Shown here: positions 43,643-53,186 of the stretch, in pieces
Layout: each line of letters begins with the position of its first letter
Position numbering within the stretch: position 1 is the stretch's first letter
Assembly: GCF_010672525.1 (NCBI RefSeq)
Contig: NZ_JAAHGH010000046.1
Span: 1-53,336, forward strand
Length of the DNA stretch: 53,336 bases
Source: Okeania sp. SIO2B3
GTDB lineage: Bacteria; Cyanobacteriota; Cyanobacteriia; Cyanobacteriales; Microcoleaceae
Reading direction: 5' to 3'
Made by a program: the position numbers and the translations under genes
The notes under the pieces: generated by a model
The model's database searches: none
What the model saw: the letters and a program-made list of their open reading frames with translations, nothing else
Told to the model about the DNA's origin: nothing

Positions 43643-44261
43643 GATACTAATTAATAATTAACAATTAATAATTAATAATCAATAATTACCTCTCCTAAAT
43701 AATTAACAATTAATAATTATCGCTCGCCGGAGCATTAACAATTAAGCACATTACCAAATTAATTACGCTTTTTGTCAGACTGAAATCCTTATACTGTAGG
43801 CTCACATCAAATTAGGGTAGGTAAACAATTTTTTCAGCAATTAACAATTAATAATTAATAATTACCTCTACCTTTTAGGGAGAGGATTGAGGAACAAAGA
43901 AAACAATTTGTTTTTCCCCTTCAAGGGGGAATATTAAAACCTGAATCATTTAATTATTCATTATTAATTATTCGGTTAGGGAGCTTAACAATGAATAATC
44001 ATTCATTATTAATTACAAGGGGAGACTATCTCCCTACACATACGCAACTCAATTATTAATTATTGAACAGAGGCCAACGATAGTTACCACAAATAGTTTG
44101 AATGTTTCTAATAGTCAGTATTCAGAGATTTTAACAGTTTTTTTTGAAACTATCAATTCAATTAAACAGGGATTAAAATCCATTTTTTTACTGCTATTAT
44201 TGCCACATAAAAAGCTTGGTTTTCTTGGAAAAATAGGCAATTATTAATTATTAATTATTCA
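43643..44261. other. AT-rich low-complexity gap inside the T4SS cluster
   Basis: About 620 bp made largely of TAATTATTAATTATT-type runs in several blocks (about 43645-43720, 43835-43865, 43948-44015 and 44215-44255) and C/G-rich half-palindromes. No gene is seen. The gap separates the VirB6-like gene from the VirB8-like gene, so the latter probably has its own promoter. Confidence 0.6.
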
Positions 44262-45353
44262 TTATTTCTGGAATGCTTGCCGGATTCTGCGAGCAAACGC
44301 CCGCCCCGCTCCTGATTGAGCTACTACTCTTGTCGTCGCGACTCCCGCTCCCATAGCAAAGCTCCCCACCCCGGAAACAACAGCAGCAGCTTGCTTACTA
44401 ATAGCTTGGAATAAGGCCACACCACCCATCTGCCCTAGATAGATTGCTAGTACAGGACTAGCAACAGCAATGAAAGCAGCAAAAGCAATATCTCGGAAGC
44501 TAGTCCCACCCATATCTTGCCCTGCTGCAACTTGAGCTTTTTTGACAACAATAGCCGTTAAACCCACAATAATGTTGTAACTAAGCATGGTGGCAAACAT
44601 ACCCACCATTGCAGAAGCCCAGGCGAAGACAGTTTTGCCTGCCACTGGAAGGATACTAATACCCAAAGCAGGTGGAAATAACAGTGCTGTCATTAATAGT
44701 GCAGCTTCCATACAGTTTATAAATGCCCACTGAATGGCATACAAAAACATCATCAGGAGGGTAATCAGAGCAGAGCGCAAGCCATTTGTCAAGGGATTTC
44801 CACCACTCACAGTAGGGGAAGGTACATCAACCCCCGCTTCATTTGCTGCCTCTTCCCTAGCTGGATCTTCCATACACTGTTGTTGCTCTGCGGGTGGTAG
44901 ATTCATACAATCCGCGTATATCTCTTGCTCGATCGCCTGTTCGGCATTCTCCTGTCGTATTTCATTTAGGGCAGTTTGAGCATCCAGTGAAGAAGAGCCA
45001 ATCTGTTGAGTAAGGACAAACTGAACATTGTAAGAACCAATACCGTAAAAGGTTTGCACCACCCCCGCTGCCAAAGTTCCATTCCCTCCCAGCAGACACA
45101 CTACTATGAGTGGCATAATCAGCAAATCAGCCAAAGCACTCCAACTTTGTTTTTCAAGCAAAGGCTGAATCTTTTCAATAGCTAAGTACAGTAGTGAGAT
45201 TCCTGCCAGCAATAATCCCAAATCATTCAAGGCTTGCCAGAGAGGACTACTGGAGGAAATAGCTTCACCCCATAGTTCACCCCAAGCTTGAGTGGTGCTT
45301 TGGTTTAGTTCGGAACCAAGATTAATTAAGTCACTTCCTGTTAAGTTAGCCAT
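44262..45353 (-). CDS. VirB6/TrbL-like polytopic T4SS membrane protein
   Basis: 363 residues with six or more hydrophobic helices (about 40-60, 75-100, 195-215, 218-245, 245-272 and 285-315). A periplasmic or cytoplasmic loop carries Cys-rich text ('YADCMNLPPAEQQQCMED'), and a Gly/Ala-rich tail ends the protein. This is the plan of VirB6/TrbL, which forms the inner-membrane channel. It starts 7 bp after the VirB5-like gene stop, so both are in one operon. Confidence 0.75.
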   Translation of the reverse strand: MANLTGSDLINLGSELNQSTTQAWGELWGEAISSSSPLWQALNDLGLLLAGISLLYLAIEKIQPLLEKQSWSALADLLIMPLIVVCLLGGNGTLAAGVVQTFYGIGSYNVQFVLTQQIGSSSLDAQTALNEIRQENAEQAIEQEIYADCMNLPPAEQQQCMEDPAREEAANEAGVDVPSPTVSGGNPLTNGLRSALITLLMMFLYAIQWAFINCMEAALLMTALLFPPALGISILPVAGKTVFAWASAMVGMFATMLSYNIIVGLTAIVVKKAQVAAGQDMGGTSFRDIAFAAFIAVASPVLAIYLGQMGGVALFQAISKQAAAVVSGVGSFAMGAGVATTRVVAQSGAGRAFARRIRQAFQK

Positions 45354-45360
45354 TTTTCAC

Positions 45361-46242
45361 TTACTCAGGTTCCTTGAAAGTGGAAAATTGAGAGCCGTTA
45401 GCCAAAGCTCGAATATTGGCAGATTTTTCAACTCGATTTCCAGCATTGCCACCCTGCAAAGTTGTCGAAATATCACTGAGGATTTGATTTCGATAAGCAT
45501 TATCAATTCGGTTTTGCTGAGTTTCAGTAAATATTGCAGCTTGTTGGGCGGATAAGATGGATAGCTGATTAGATTGAGCTGCCTCTGCTTGTAACTTCAG
45601 CCCCATTGCATCTAATTGAAGTCTCTCCAAGTCTTGAGTAACATCCGTACTTTCTCCTTCTGATACCAAAATTTTGCCTTGCTCGGCTAGTTTTTGTGTA
45701 GCAGCAGCCATAAGAGCAGAAGTTTGAGTAGTTTGATCTCCAAATTCTATTTTTTCTTTGATTTTTTCCTGAGCGTCCTCTCCCAAAGCTGACGAGGAGG
45801 CCACAGCTTTTGCTAGTTTTCCCGTCAACTCGACACTTGCTTCATTAAGGAGTAGCAAATTATCCTCGACACTAGAACCTAATTGCATCCCAAAGGTAAA
45901 ATCTTCAGTCCCAGCGTTTTTTAATTCCTCCAATAATTTATTAGGATCGGGAATATTCATGTCTCCATAAATACCAGAAATCTCTAAATCCGGAAGATTT
46001 AATTCGTTCAAAGCATCATCCAAAAAATCATTAGGATCGATCGCCAGTAATTCGGATATAGGGCCAATTAAATCATTGATCTGATCCTCTATTTTCCCTT
46101 GTGCATCACTCAGAATATCTTCAGGATTCAATCCCAAGATATCTTCAAAGCTGAAAGAAGCAGCGAATGCAGGTTTTGCAATAGCTATACTTGCTACTGT
46201 TGCCCCACTAACTAATAGTTTGAAAATCCGTAGAGTTTTCAT
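45361..46242 (-). CDS. VirB5/TrbJ-like exported pilus-associated protein
   Basis: 293 residues with a clear signal peptide (cleavage after AKPAFA, about residue 27). The rest is long, helical and Gln/Ala/Leu-rich ('LERLQLDAMGLKLQAEAAQS', 'NQLSILSAQQAAIFTETQQN'). The helical end resembles TrbJ/VirB5 minor pilins, which lie between VirB4 and VirB6 in order. It is encoded between the VirB4- and VirB6-like genes. AGGAG lies 8 bp upstream of its start. No catalytic motif. Confidence 0.65.
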   Translation of the reverse strand: MKTLRIFKLLVSGATVASIAIAKPAFAASFSFEDILGLNPEDILSDAQGKIEDQINDLIGPISELLAIDPNDFLDDALNELNLPDLEISGIYGDMNIPDPNKLLEELKNAGTEDFTFGMQLGSSVEDNLLLLNEASVELTGKLAKAVASSSALGEDAQEKIKEKIEFGDQTTQTSALMAAATQKLAEQGKILVSEGESTDVTQDLERLQLDAMGLKLQAEAAQSNQLSILSAQQAAIFTETQQNRIDNAYRNQILSDISTTLQGGNAGNRVEKSANIRALANGSQFSTFKEPE

Positions 46243-46263
46243 CCTTTTTTCTCCTTAAAAATA

Positions 46264-49200
46264 CTACTTTCCAATTTCTTTAATAGAAACACCTCCTCTT
46301 AATACCTTGATATAAGCAGCAGCAAAATCTCTGGTTCCTTTAAGAACCCCTACTTGACTCTGAGGATATTGATTGATAAACCTTTGCCTAGCAGCTTTTT
46401 CATCTTCTGAATTAGCCACCGCAGCCAGAATCATTGCTCCTGGATAATACCGCAAAGGACTCCAATAGCGATCGCCTACCTTTAACAACCACTTAGTAAA
46501 ATATTCCGACGCATCAGGATAAAATGCTTCAGTCGCGTTTACTCTGATAGTATCGGGGTCATACTCACAGTATTTAACATAAGCGGAAGCAGCAGCAGCC
46601 GTAGTTTTTCCTACCATCTCAATAGAAGTATTTTGGAAAATTTTACTGGCAGCAGAGCAAGCAGCAATAGCATTAACATCCTGTAAGATTAATAGCCCTG
46701 AAATACCGTCTTTACGGCCAGTAGCCCAAATTGTCCCTACCATTTCGGCAAATCCAGGCTTACTCAGCAATACACTCAGCTCATCTCCTACAAACAAACT
46801 TCTCGGATGGGACAATCCGTTGGTCACGCAAGCCATAGCTGCCAATAAAGACATGATTTGAGCATTACTGTCATTATTTAAACCCGACAAAGCAAAGATT
46901 TTTACCATAGGGTCTGGCGGTATTGTACTAGGGCGACCAATAGCCTGCCCAATCTCTGGATCGTCCAGTTTTGCTGAAATTTGGTTGACAATTTGATTAA
47001 TTGCCAGTCTGTCAATTTCCTCAAAAGACTTCAATCCCAACTTTTCCTTAGAACAGAAATTAAGCAAATCGTGCAGGGTTGGGATATTTTGCCAGGCATT
47101 AGAATGAAAACCTTGCTCAAAAGCAAAGTTGTAGCGATCGATAATTTGAGGATTGGTGGTAAAAACCTGAATCATCTTTACTACCAAAGCGTTAACTCTT
47201 TCTTGCAACTTCGGGTCGTGGATAGACCCCATAGCAATACCGACTAATGCTTGTTGAAGAAACTGTTTCCAACGATTGAGCCGTTCGGCCACCGTTTTCT
47301 TATCCATCCCTCTCAAATCTGGTGGCTCGACAAGGTTGTAGCTTTGATTAGCCATATTGAAAAAAGCAGCCTTATCCCCCAACATCCGACAAGCTGTAGC
47401 AAAGGTAGAATCGCCACCAGTGGAAATGTCCATTCCCACTACTGGAATACCTTGAGCAAGGGCATCCACAATAAAGCGAAAACCCAAAACCGACTTACCT
47501 CCTCCAGAAGTGGCAGTAATAATAGCCCGCTCTGTCTTCCGAAACAAATCTACATAAATAGGTTGTCCGCCTTTATCAGTAATAAACTCCACACCACGAC
47601 CACCTTTGTGAAAAGGTCGATAGCAGGTTAGAGGCAACAAACCAGCCACAGTATCTGTATCCAAGATAATCCGTCTGTTTGAAAATAAACTGGTTTGACA
47701 CAGCAGCTTTAATCTATTAATAGGCAAAGTTTCTACCCACAGCCTCCATGCAATATTAGTTTCTCGAATTACACTTGCTGTGCCGAAACTCCTGCACATC
47801 AAAGCACAAGCCTTATCCAATTGAGCTTCTGTATCGCGATAAATCACATACAACGGAGCACACATCATAGGTGTAGCACCCGTAACCAGTTTTCTTTGAG
47901 CCTCAAAACTTTCTTCTTGCCGGACTACCGAACCTACATCTAAGCCTCCACCCTGCTCAACAGTATGCTGATTGCTAGCCTCAGCTTGTTTTGCTATTTT
48001 TTCCAAGTTATATCGCATCGCTGCCTTTGATCCAGGCTCCATTTCTAGCCAAACTTCGGTGTCGTAAACAAAAGAAGCTGCCAAACAATCAAACTGCCAC
48101 CGGAGTTGTGAACGACGATCGCGCCATCCAGTGGGAGCTTCTTCCATTGTTAATACTGCCCCGATAGTATGATTTAAGTAGATATACTCCCGACTGCCAT
48201 TATGTTGTGGGCAAGATGTTTTTCCGTCAAATCCTGACAGCGCCACTGATAACGTATCTTTTTGAGTATTCGTTATAATTTGACGCTGAAGACCTTGGCC
48301 CGTTTCTGAGACTTTAATAATTTGGGGGATTTCAGGAGCAACAGTACATCTTCCATTGAATCTATACCATAGCCAATGCCATAACTTATCATCGGCTGGA
48401 TTTTCAAGAGGAAGTCCGACTTTTGTCTCCAGGAGTAACCGCCAAGGCAGATACCCATTTTCATAAATATCTTTAGCTAGCTGGCAGTACAGATTTTCTT
48501 CCCATTCCCCTTGAGTCCCCATAAAAGTTCGGGTTGTTTTGCCAATTTTCTGCGCGACCGAACGCAGTATCTTATCTGTAAACCCATCTTTCTCGCGATA
48601 ATTTTTATTGCCAGTCCAAGTACAGAATACCCAAATTTCCCAAAATTTCCGATTACCTATTTCATCTAATTCATCAATCCTAATTTTTTCATTATTTACT
48701 AAAACAGATATAGGTAACATTTCATTTTGTAATGCCTTTTCCGCAAGTCGTTCGAGTTCTTTTTTTCGAGGAGCTTTATTTCGGAAGCACCCCATGTGAA
48801 ATGTGATTTTTTCATCAGAGGGAAATTCTTTGAAAGCTTCAGCGATCGCCTCCGAGTATTCTGCTATATCCGCAGTGTGAAGCTGCGGGTGTAAACCCTG
48901 AAGCCGAAACGGAATCACTGCTGACCATTTATCTCCGTCCTCATTCAGCAGCCAGCAGCCGAAACTTTGTCCACCTATGGAAACCCGAAGCGGAACATGA
49001 AGATTACTTTCAAGTTGAAAAGGTCGGTAAGTTGTAGTTTTTTTTCCATCTACAGAAGTCACCGCTACTTTTTCTTTTGCCATCATCTTACATTTTTGCC
49101 CAAATTGTTTTTCTTCCGCAGATACCCACATGATGGATAGATTTACCCAATCTTTGGAGGGCATAATCCACAAATCGGTATATTTATAACTCTTCTTGCC

Positions 49201-49404
49201 AGTCAGGAACCACCAGGAGGCAATCAGCCAGACCGAACTTGCTCCCCATACAGTCAATCCCAGAGATAGCAAAACTTCACAGACGAAGAAGCTAAAGCCA
49301 ATCAAGAGCCCCCAAGGGACTAATTGATCTGCGGGGACTGGACCTATGGACGCCTCTTGTTGGTAGATTTTAGAGACTTTGACAAAATCTGACTGATTCT
49401 CCAT
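46264..49404 (-). CDS. VirB4/TraC-like T4SS ATPase
   Basis: ATG at 49402-49404 (MENQSDFVKVSKIYQQ) follows GGAGTTT and is preferred over the upstream ATG at 49512, which would overlap sequence without family likeness. Product about 1046 residues, larger than usual VirB4 (about 800). Two TM helices lie near the N-terminus (about 30-65). The C-terminal motor has Walker A ATSGGGKS (about 631-638), Walker B 'SLFVGDELSVLLSKPG', and 'VGTIWATGRKDGISGLLILQ' with the Q of motif III. It powers pilus assembly and DNA transfer. Nothing shows disruption. Confidence 0.88.
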   Translation of the reverse strand: MENQSDFVKVSKIYQQEASIGPVPADQLVPWGLLIGFSFFVCEVLLSLGLTVWGASSVWLIASWWFLTGKKSYKYTDLWIMPSKDWVNLSIMWVSAEEKQFGQKCKMMAKEKVAVTSVDGKKTTTYRPFQLESNLHVPLRVSIGGQSFGCWLLNEDGDKWSAVIPFRLQGLHPQLHTADIAEYSEAIAEAFKEFPSDEKITFHMGCFRNKAPRKKELERLAEKALQNEMLPISVLVNNEKIRIDELDEIGNRKFWEIWVFCTWTGNKNYREKDGFTDKILRSVAQKIGKTTRTFMGTQGEWEENLYCQLAKDIYENGYLPWRLLLETKVGLPLENPADDKLWHWLWYRFNGRCTVAPEIPQIIKVSETGQGLQRQIITNTQKDTLSVALSGFDGKTSCPQHNGSREYIYLNHTIGAVLTMEEAPTGWRDRRSQLRWQFDCLAASFVYDTEVWLEMEPGSKAAMRYNLEKIAKQAEASNQHTVEQGGGLDVGSVVRQEESFEAQRKLVTGATPMMCAPLYVIYRDTEAQLDKACALMCRSFGTASVIRETNIAWRLWVETLPINRLKLLCQTSLFSNRRIILDTDTVAGLLPLTCYRPFHKGGRGVEFITDKGGQPIYVDLFRKTERAIITATSGGGKSVLGFRFIVDALAQGIPVVGMDISTGGDSTFATACRMLGDKAAFFNMANQSYNLVEPPDLRGMDKKTVAERLNRWKQFLQQALVGIAMGSIHDPKLQERVNALVVKMIQVFTTNPQIIDRYNFAFEQGFHSNAWQNIPTLHDLLNFCSKEKLGLKSFEEIDRLAINQIVNQISAKLDDPEIGQAIGRPSTIPPDPMVKIFALSGLNNDSNAQIMSLLAAMACVTNGLSHPRSLFVGDELSVLLSKPGFAEMVGTIWATGRKDGISGLLILQDVNAIAACSAASKIFQNTSIEMVGKTTAAAASAYVKYCEYDPDTIRVNATEAFYPDASEYFTKWLLKVGDRYWSPLRYYPGAMILAAVANSEDEKAARQRFINQYPQSQVGVLKGTRDFAAAYIKVLRGGVSIKEIGK

Positions 49405-49512
49405 ATTTACACAAACTCCATGGCTATTTTTTTCAAGAGAAAATAAGAAATTTCTTACTTTCTCTGTCTGGCAAGAAAAGTCTTGAGCTACAAGGATGAA
49501 TGTTTGTAGCAC

Positions 49513-50178
49513 CTACGGAGCAGGAGCACCACCGCCACCTAATATGAGCTGCGACATCACCTCGATAGCGAGAACGAAACCCACGCCGATAGCCATCATA
49601 TTGCCAATGGGCTTCCAGTCACCACCTTGCATCGCTTGTGATACAAGAAAAATACCCCCTACCAATATTCCCAAAATTACAATAACCCGTAACACAGTAA
49701 AAATCAGGCCGACTGTTGCAGCGTCAACAGTAGAACCCGCACCTGTGAGAATTTCGTTCACTTTGGCTTCGATGGAATCAAATAGTAGGGCATGAGCTGG
49801 CATCCCTATGCTGGAAAAAATCATACAACTAATCAAGACAAGTGCTGCCACATGATGGGCTTTAAATTTTATTCCAATTAACTTACCTAGTGGCGGGAAG
49901 TAATCAATCATCATTTTTACACTATGCGCAATTAGGCACACGATTAAATACACTGTCATCATTGCTGGATTTTGAATACCGATAAAGGTAAGTCCGGCAA
50001 TAACAAACGCAAGCAACCATAAGTCTCCTTTCTCAATAGGCATTCCTAATGCTTTACTTAGTTTTGATTCAAAAGTTTCTGGACGACGACGGTAGCTTAT
50101 AGGATAGTCACCGCTGTTTTGCCCTTCATAACGTAGTTGCATAAACTTACTCCATTTTTCTTTTTCAAATTGAGACAC
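49513..50178 (-). CDS. VirB3-VirB2-like double protein (pilin with fused N-terminal part)
   Basis: 221 residues in two parts. Residues 1-100 have 'SYRRRPETFESKLSKALGMP' and two TM helices (about 53-68 and 72-90), as in VirB3/TraL. Residues 105-221 look like a VirB2 prepilin. A hydrophobic signal-like helix ends in MPAHA (cleavage after 130), and a short loop ('LLFDSIEAKVNEILTG') follows. Two TM helices (about 153-180 and 193-213) with a polar turn come next, then a Gly/Ala/Pro end. Cleavage after MPAHA would release a pilin of about 91 residues. The gene lies between relaxase and VirB4, where virB2-virB3 would be. Confidence 0.6.
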   Translation of the reverse strand: MSQFEKEKWSKFMQLRYEGQNSGDYPISYRRRPETFESKLSKALGMPIEKGDLWLLAFVIAGLTFIGIQNPAMMTVYLIVCLIAHSVKMMIDYFPPLGKLIGIKFKAHHVAALVLISCMIFSSIGMPAHALLFDSIEAKVNEILTGAGSTVDAATVGLIFTVLRVIVILGILVGGIFLVSQAMQGGDWKPIGNMMAIGVGFVLAIEVMSQLILGGGGAPAP

Positions 50179-50293
50179 ACACGCTGAGTTTTTCTGCGGG
50201 ATATATCAAGTAATCTCCGCATTCTAGATGCGCACGGGCTATAGCTATCAAATTATTTAGGTCTCACAAACCTCTTATTCCGCATACATACAA

Positions 50294-52324
50294 TTAACGC
50301 TCCATTTCTGGCCTGTTTCCCCGATGTTGAGACTCCTGTGTCAGCAAATCATCTACATCTGAAGTAGGAATTTCACAAGTATCGCATCGCACGAAATTGT
50401 CAGCTTCAATGGAGGCACTAAAAATCTTACGGGGGTTCCCCCATTCATCGGTTTGCTTTAAATCAAATCCTTCTAATTGATACGATAGGTCTGACTGCTT
50501 TGAAATTTCAAAGACACGTTCAAACTCTCCATTAGTATCCGTCCAATGGATAGAGCCAATATCCGTCCTAAACTGTTCTGGGGCATGGCGTTGGAAGTAA
50601 TCAATTAAATCCTTACTATCAACATTTCGGGTATACTCTGACTCTGTTTGAGGTAACTGAAGAATGCGATGTTGTTCTTCCGACGATAGAGAATTATCGG
50701 AAATCTGCCAACCATCATCAGTTTGTTCAGCCCGAAACCGCACCTGTTTATAAGTGATGGTTCGTTCTTCTTCGTCAAGAGAAAATTGATATCCTTCAGC
50801 ATCAACTGCCTGATTATCAAGCAATCGTGCCACATTGGCTTTATGTGCCTCAGATAACTCGCTATCGGCCTGCCAGTCCTGTAAATTTTCATCCCAACTT
50901 GCTACAGTAACGTTTTGAGTAATACTAATAGTATTCTCGTCAGAGTTGAAGTGGAGGACACCTAAGTTAGTTTCAATAGGCTCATCCTGATTCAAGTCAT
51001 GTGCAGTGGCCCGTACACGAACAAACTGGCTTAATGACTCTGCTACAGCTTGAGGACTTTCCTGAAAGTTGGTTGGGACATCAGAGCTTGGGGTTTCAGT
51101 GTCAACTTTTACTTGAGCTAACCGTTCATCAAAATGACGTAAGGCTTCCTCGTCATGGAGCCAATCATCATCACCCTCAGATTGAGATATTTCTACTGAA
51201 GGCCGAGAATTCTCCTCCAATTGCGTTTCTGTCTCTTGCTCTTGCTCCTGCTCCGAGCCCCAAACTTCTCTGCCAATTTCAACAACTTCTGCCAGGTGCG
51301 CCGTCACATCAAGAAACATTCCCGCATAGAACCTGCCATCTATATAGTCACTTTGCTCAAGATGATTTGCCTGTTGCTTCATCATCTGGATTAAATTTCC
51401 AGGAGCTACCTCTATATCTATATCTTCTAAACTAAACTGCTCCTCATTTTGAGACGTTTCATCCTGTTCGGAGTTCAATTCAGGTGAATAATCTTTGCCC
51501 AAAGAGGGTTCATTGACAGTAAATACATCCTTCATTGACGAAATAGGTGTACTTACTGACTCACTCCTTGGCTCCCGATCTTCAGATTCATCCACCTGTT
51601 TAACCTCCAAACGCTTCAAAATAGAGGGTTTTGTGTATTTACGACCTAGTTGATATCCGGCAAAAGGGATACCTTCGTATCGCATCCACCACCCCTGTGA
51701 TGTAGGATGTACCTCTACTCCTAGTGATTCCATCGCCACAGTCAAATCTTCAAAGGAACTTCCCGGTTCTAGGCTTTCATCAATAATATTCTGAAGCTTT
51801 TGCCGGATACTGCGCTTAGTTGGCTTGATAGTATTTGACCGCCCTTCAAGTTCTCCAATATCTGGAACAGCTTGCAAACCATACTTGCGCTCCACAGTAC
51901 GCAAGATTTTGGGAATCTTATAATAATCCCAGCTAGTATTAGCACACTTGCCATTGTCATCCACCAAATTAATCAATAGATGAGCATGAGTGCGAGTTTT
52001 TGATGATTCTGGATACTTTACATCGTTGTGCAAACCTACCAACACTTGGTTTTTATCAAGATTTAGATCGTCAATAACTTGGCTACAAATTGCTGCCCAT
52101 TCACCCCGGCTCAAATTATCTCCGGCTGAGGGAGACAAAGACAAGTGATATGCCGGACGTTTGACTCTGCCATTACGACTCGCCACCCATTGCATGGCCG
52201 CAGCTTTTTCTGCTACCGTCTTGCCTTCAAACACATTCTCAAGAAGTGCTTCGGCTCCCGGCTTGCCAAATATATAGCTGGCGACACTATGAAATTTAGT
52301 GTTTCGTGTGACTTTACCAATCAT
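50294..52324 (-). CDS. MobP/VirD2-like relaxase with long acidic C-terminus
   Basis: The start at 52322-52324 (MIGKVTRNTKFHSVASYIFG) is preferred over 52360; it overlaps the MobC-like gene by 11 bp. Product 676 residues. The relaxase domain (about 1-200) has an N-terminal 'G-x-x-x-x-Y'-like region, 'RPAYHLSLSPSAGDNLS' and the metal-binding HUH-type motif THAHLLINLV. The catalytic Tyr is probably near 'ASYIFGKPG'. After about 230 the protein is acidic, with strand-rich repeats ('GVLHFNSDENTISITQNVTV', 'SLDEEERTITYKQVRFR'). The relaxase nicks oriT and leads the strand into the channel. Confidence 0.82.
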   Translation of the reverse strand: MIGKVTRNTKFHSVASYIFGKPGAEALLENVFEGKTVAEKAAAMQWVASRNGRVKRPAYHLSLSPSAGDNLSRGEWAAICSQVIDDLNLDKNQVLVGLHNDVKYPESSKTRTHAHLLINLVDDNGKCANTSWDYYKIPKILRTVERKYGLQAVPDIGELEGRSNTIKPTKRSIRQKLQNIIDESLEPGSSFEDLTVAMESLGVEVHPTSQGWWMRYEGIPFAGYQLGRKYTKPSILKRLEVKQVDESEDREPRSESVSTPISSMKDVFTVNEPSLGKDYSPELNSEQDETSQNEEQFSLEDIDIEVAPGNLIQMMKQQANHLEQSDYIDGRFYAGMFLDVTAHLAEVVEIGREVWGSEQEQEQETETQLEENSRPSVEISQSEGDDDWLHDEEALRHFDERLAQVKVDTETPSSDVPTNFQESPQAVAESLSQFVRVRATAHDLNQDEPIETNLGVLHFNSDENTISITQNVTVASWDENLQDWQADSELSEAHKANVARLLDNQAVDAEGYQFSLDEEERTITYKQVRFRAEQTDDGWQISDNSLSSEEQHRILQLPQTESEYTRNVDSKDLIDYFQRHAPEQFRTDIGSIHWTDTNGEFERVFEISKQSDLSYQLEGFDLKQTDEWGNPRKIFSASIEADNFVRCDTCEIPTSDVDDLLTQESQHRGNRPEMER

Positions 52325-52610
52325 GATGCTCATCCAACAAGCATTGAATATCTTGAACAACCTTAAGAGTTTGGGGGGAAAACTCTTCAGTAGAGATTAA
52401 ATCTCGTACCAGATGAAGTAGAGTTTGCAATTCTACTTGCTGTTTCCTAAATTTCAACCTTTGCTCAATGAAATCTGTGAGGCAATTAGGAGTGAACAAC
52501 TTTTCTCGAGCTACCGAGCTAAGACTCTTTTCACTCCTTTCTGCCAATGCCTTTAGGGCATTGTACTCGGAGAACGTTAACCGAACTCTCAAATGACAAT
52601 CTCTTTTCAT
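52314..52610 (-). CDS. MobC-like relaxosome accessory protein (ribbon-helix-helix)
   Basis: The 98-residue protein begins with a typical RHH strand-helix-helix ('HLRVRLTFSEYNALKALAER', 'SEKSLSSVAREKLF') followed by a helical tail. This matches small DNA-binding partners of relaxases (MobC/NikA). It would bind oriT and open it for nicking. Its end overlaps the relaxase start. The iteron-rich region upstream (52.6-53.0 kb) is the natural place for oriT. Confidence 0.75.
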   Translation of the reverse strand: MKRDCHLRVRLTFSEYNALKALAERSEKSLSSVAREKLFTPNCLTDFIEQRLKFRKQQVELQTLLHLVRDLISTEEFSPQTLKVVQDIQCLLDEHHDW

Positions 52611-52777
52611 TAGTTAGATTAAATTTCTCCATGATTCAGGAGAGACCTCACACAATCTTTGAGCTTGTTTTTAACTTAGTCGCTGATTTTAGAAATTGCA
52701 ACCCCTAGAACAGGTCTTAAGAAAACTTGCAAGCAATGGCAAAAGTATTACACGAACTAGGATATGGTCTTACCTTG

Positions 52778-52861
52778 TACACACAAGCGATATTTTTATA
52801 CACACAAGCGATGTTTTTATACACACACGCGAGATTTTTATACAAAAATATGCACATTATT
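52778..52861. repeat. Iteron block 1: three 21-bp units plus one partial
   Basis: TACACACAAGCGATATTTT-type units begin at 52778, 52799 and 52820, exactly 21 bp apart (two helix turns); a partial unit (TACAAAAATATG) begins at 52841. Consensus with block 2: TACACACACGCGAGATTTTT. Confidence 0.92.
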
Positions 52862-52904
52862 TCTTTTTTTTTCTTCCGAGCTTATTTTTTAGCTTAATTT
52901 TTTA

Positions 52905-52988
52905 TACACACACACGATATTCTCATACACACACGCGAGATTTTTATACACACACGCGAGATTTCCATACAAATTAATACACTCTATT
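52905..52988. repeat. Iteron block 2: three 21-bp units plus one partial
   Basis: Units begin at 52905, 52926 and 52947, 21 bp apart; a partial unit (TACAAATTAATAC) begins at 52968. The second and third units share TACACACACGCGAGATTT, identical to the third unit of block 1. Confidence 0.92.
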
Positions 52989-53040
52989 TTTTTGTTAATT
53001 TTCATATACTTCTTAACTTTATGTAATAGTTAGTTTTTCT

Positions 53041-53064
53041 TTCCGATAGCATTTGCTATCGGAA
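53041..53064. terminator. 11-bp perfect stem hairpin before the ParM-like gene
   Basis: TTCCGATAGCA and TGCTATCGGAA form a perfect stem around two bases. A-rich and T-rich runs follow on both sides, so it could stop transcription in either direction or serve as an operator. It lies 122 bp before the ParM-like start. Confidence 0.5.
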
Positions 53065-53186
53065 AAACTCTGACAATTGCGTTATTCAACTTAGCAATAT
53101 TAAAAAAACATAAACACTATCCAATTCATTTTTTTTTTGAGGTATCAAGGAGACTAAATCAACAAACTTATTGGCGGAGGTACACA

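Larger units (their letters stand above)
52611..53186. promoter_or_regulatory. Intergenic control region with 21-bp iterons: candidate parC and/or oriT
   Basis: This divergent region lies between mobC (leftward) and the parM-like gene (rightward). It holds six full 21-bp iterons in two blocks, a near-perfect hairpin at 53041-53064 and A/T-rich tracts. In ParM-type systems the centromere parC with iterons lies directly upstream of parM and controls it. An oriT is also expected beside mobC. Both functions may share this DNA. Low-complexity frames here are not genes. Confidence 0.6.

Noticed and set aside
49405-49512. 36-codon N-terminal extension of the VirB4-like ATPase
   Set aside because: The internal ATG at 49404 has a better ribosome site (GGAGTTT), and the extension shows no family likeness.
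52696-52977. Plus-strand frame of 93 codons with HTSDIFIHTSDVFIHT-type repeats
   Set aside because: It is a translation of the 21-bp iterons (a multiple of three, so the frame stays open) and has no ribosome site or family.
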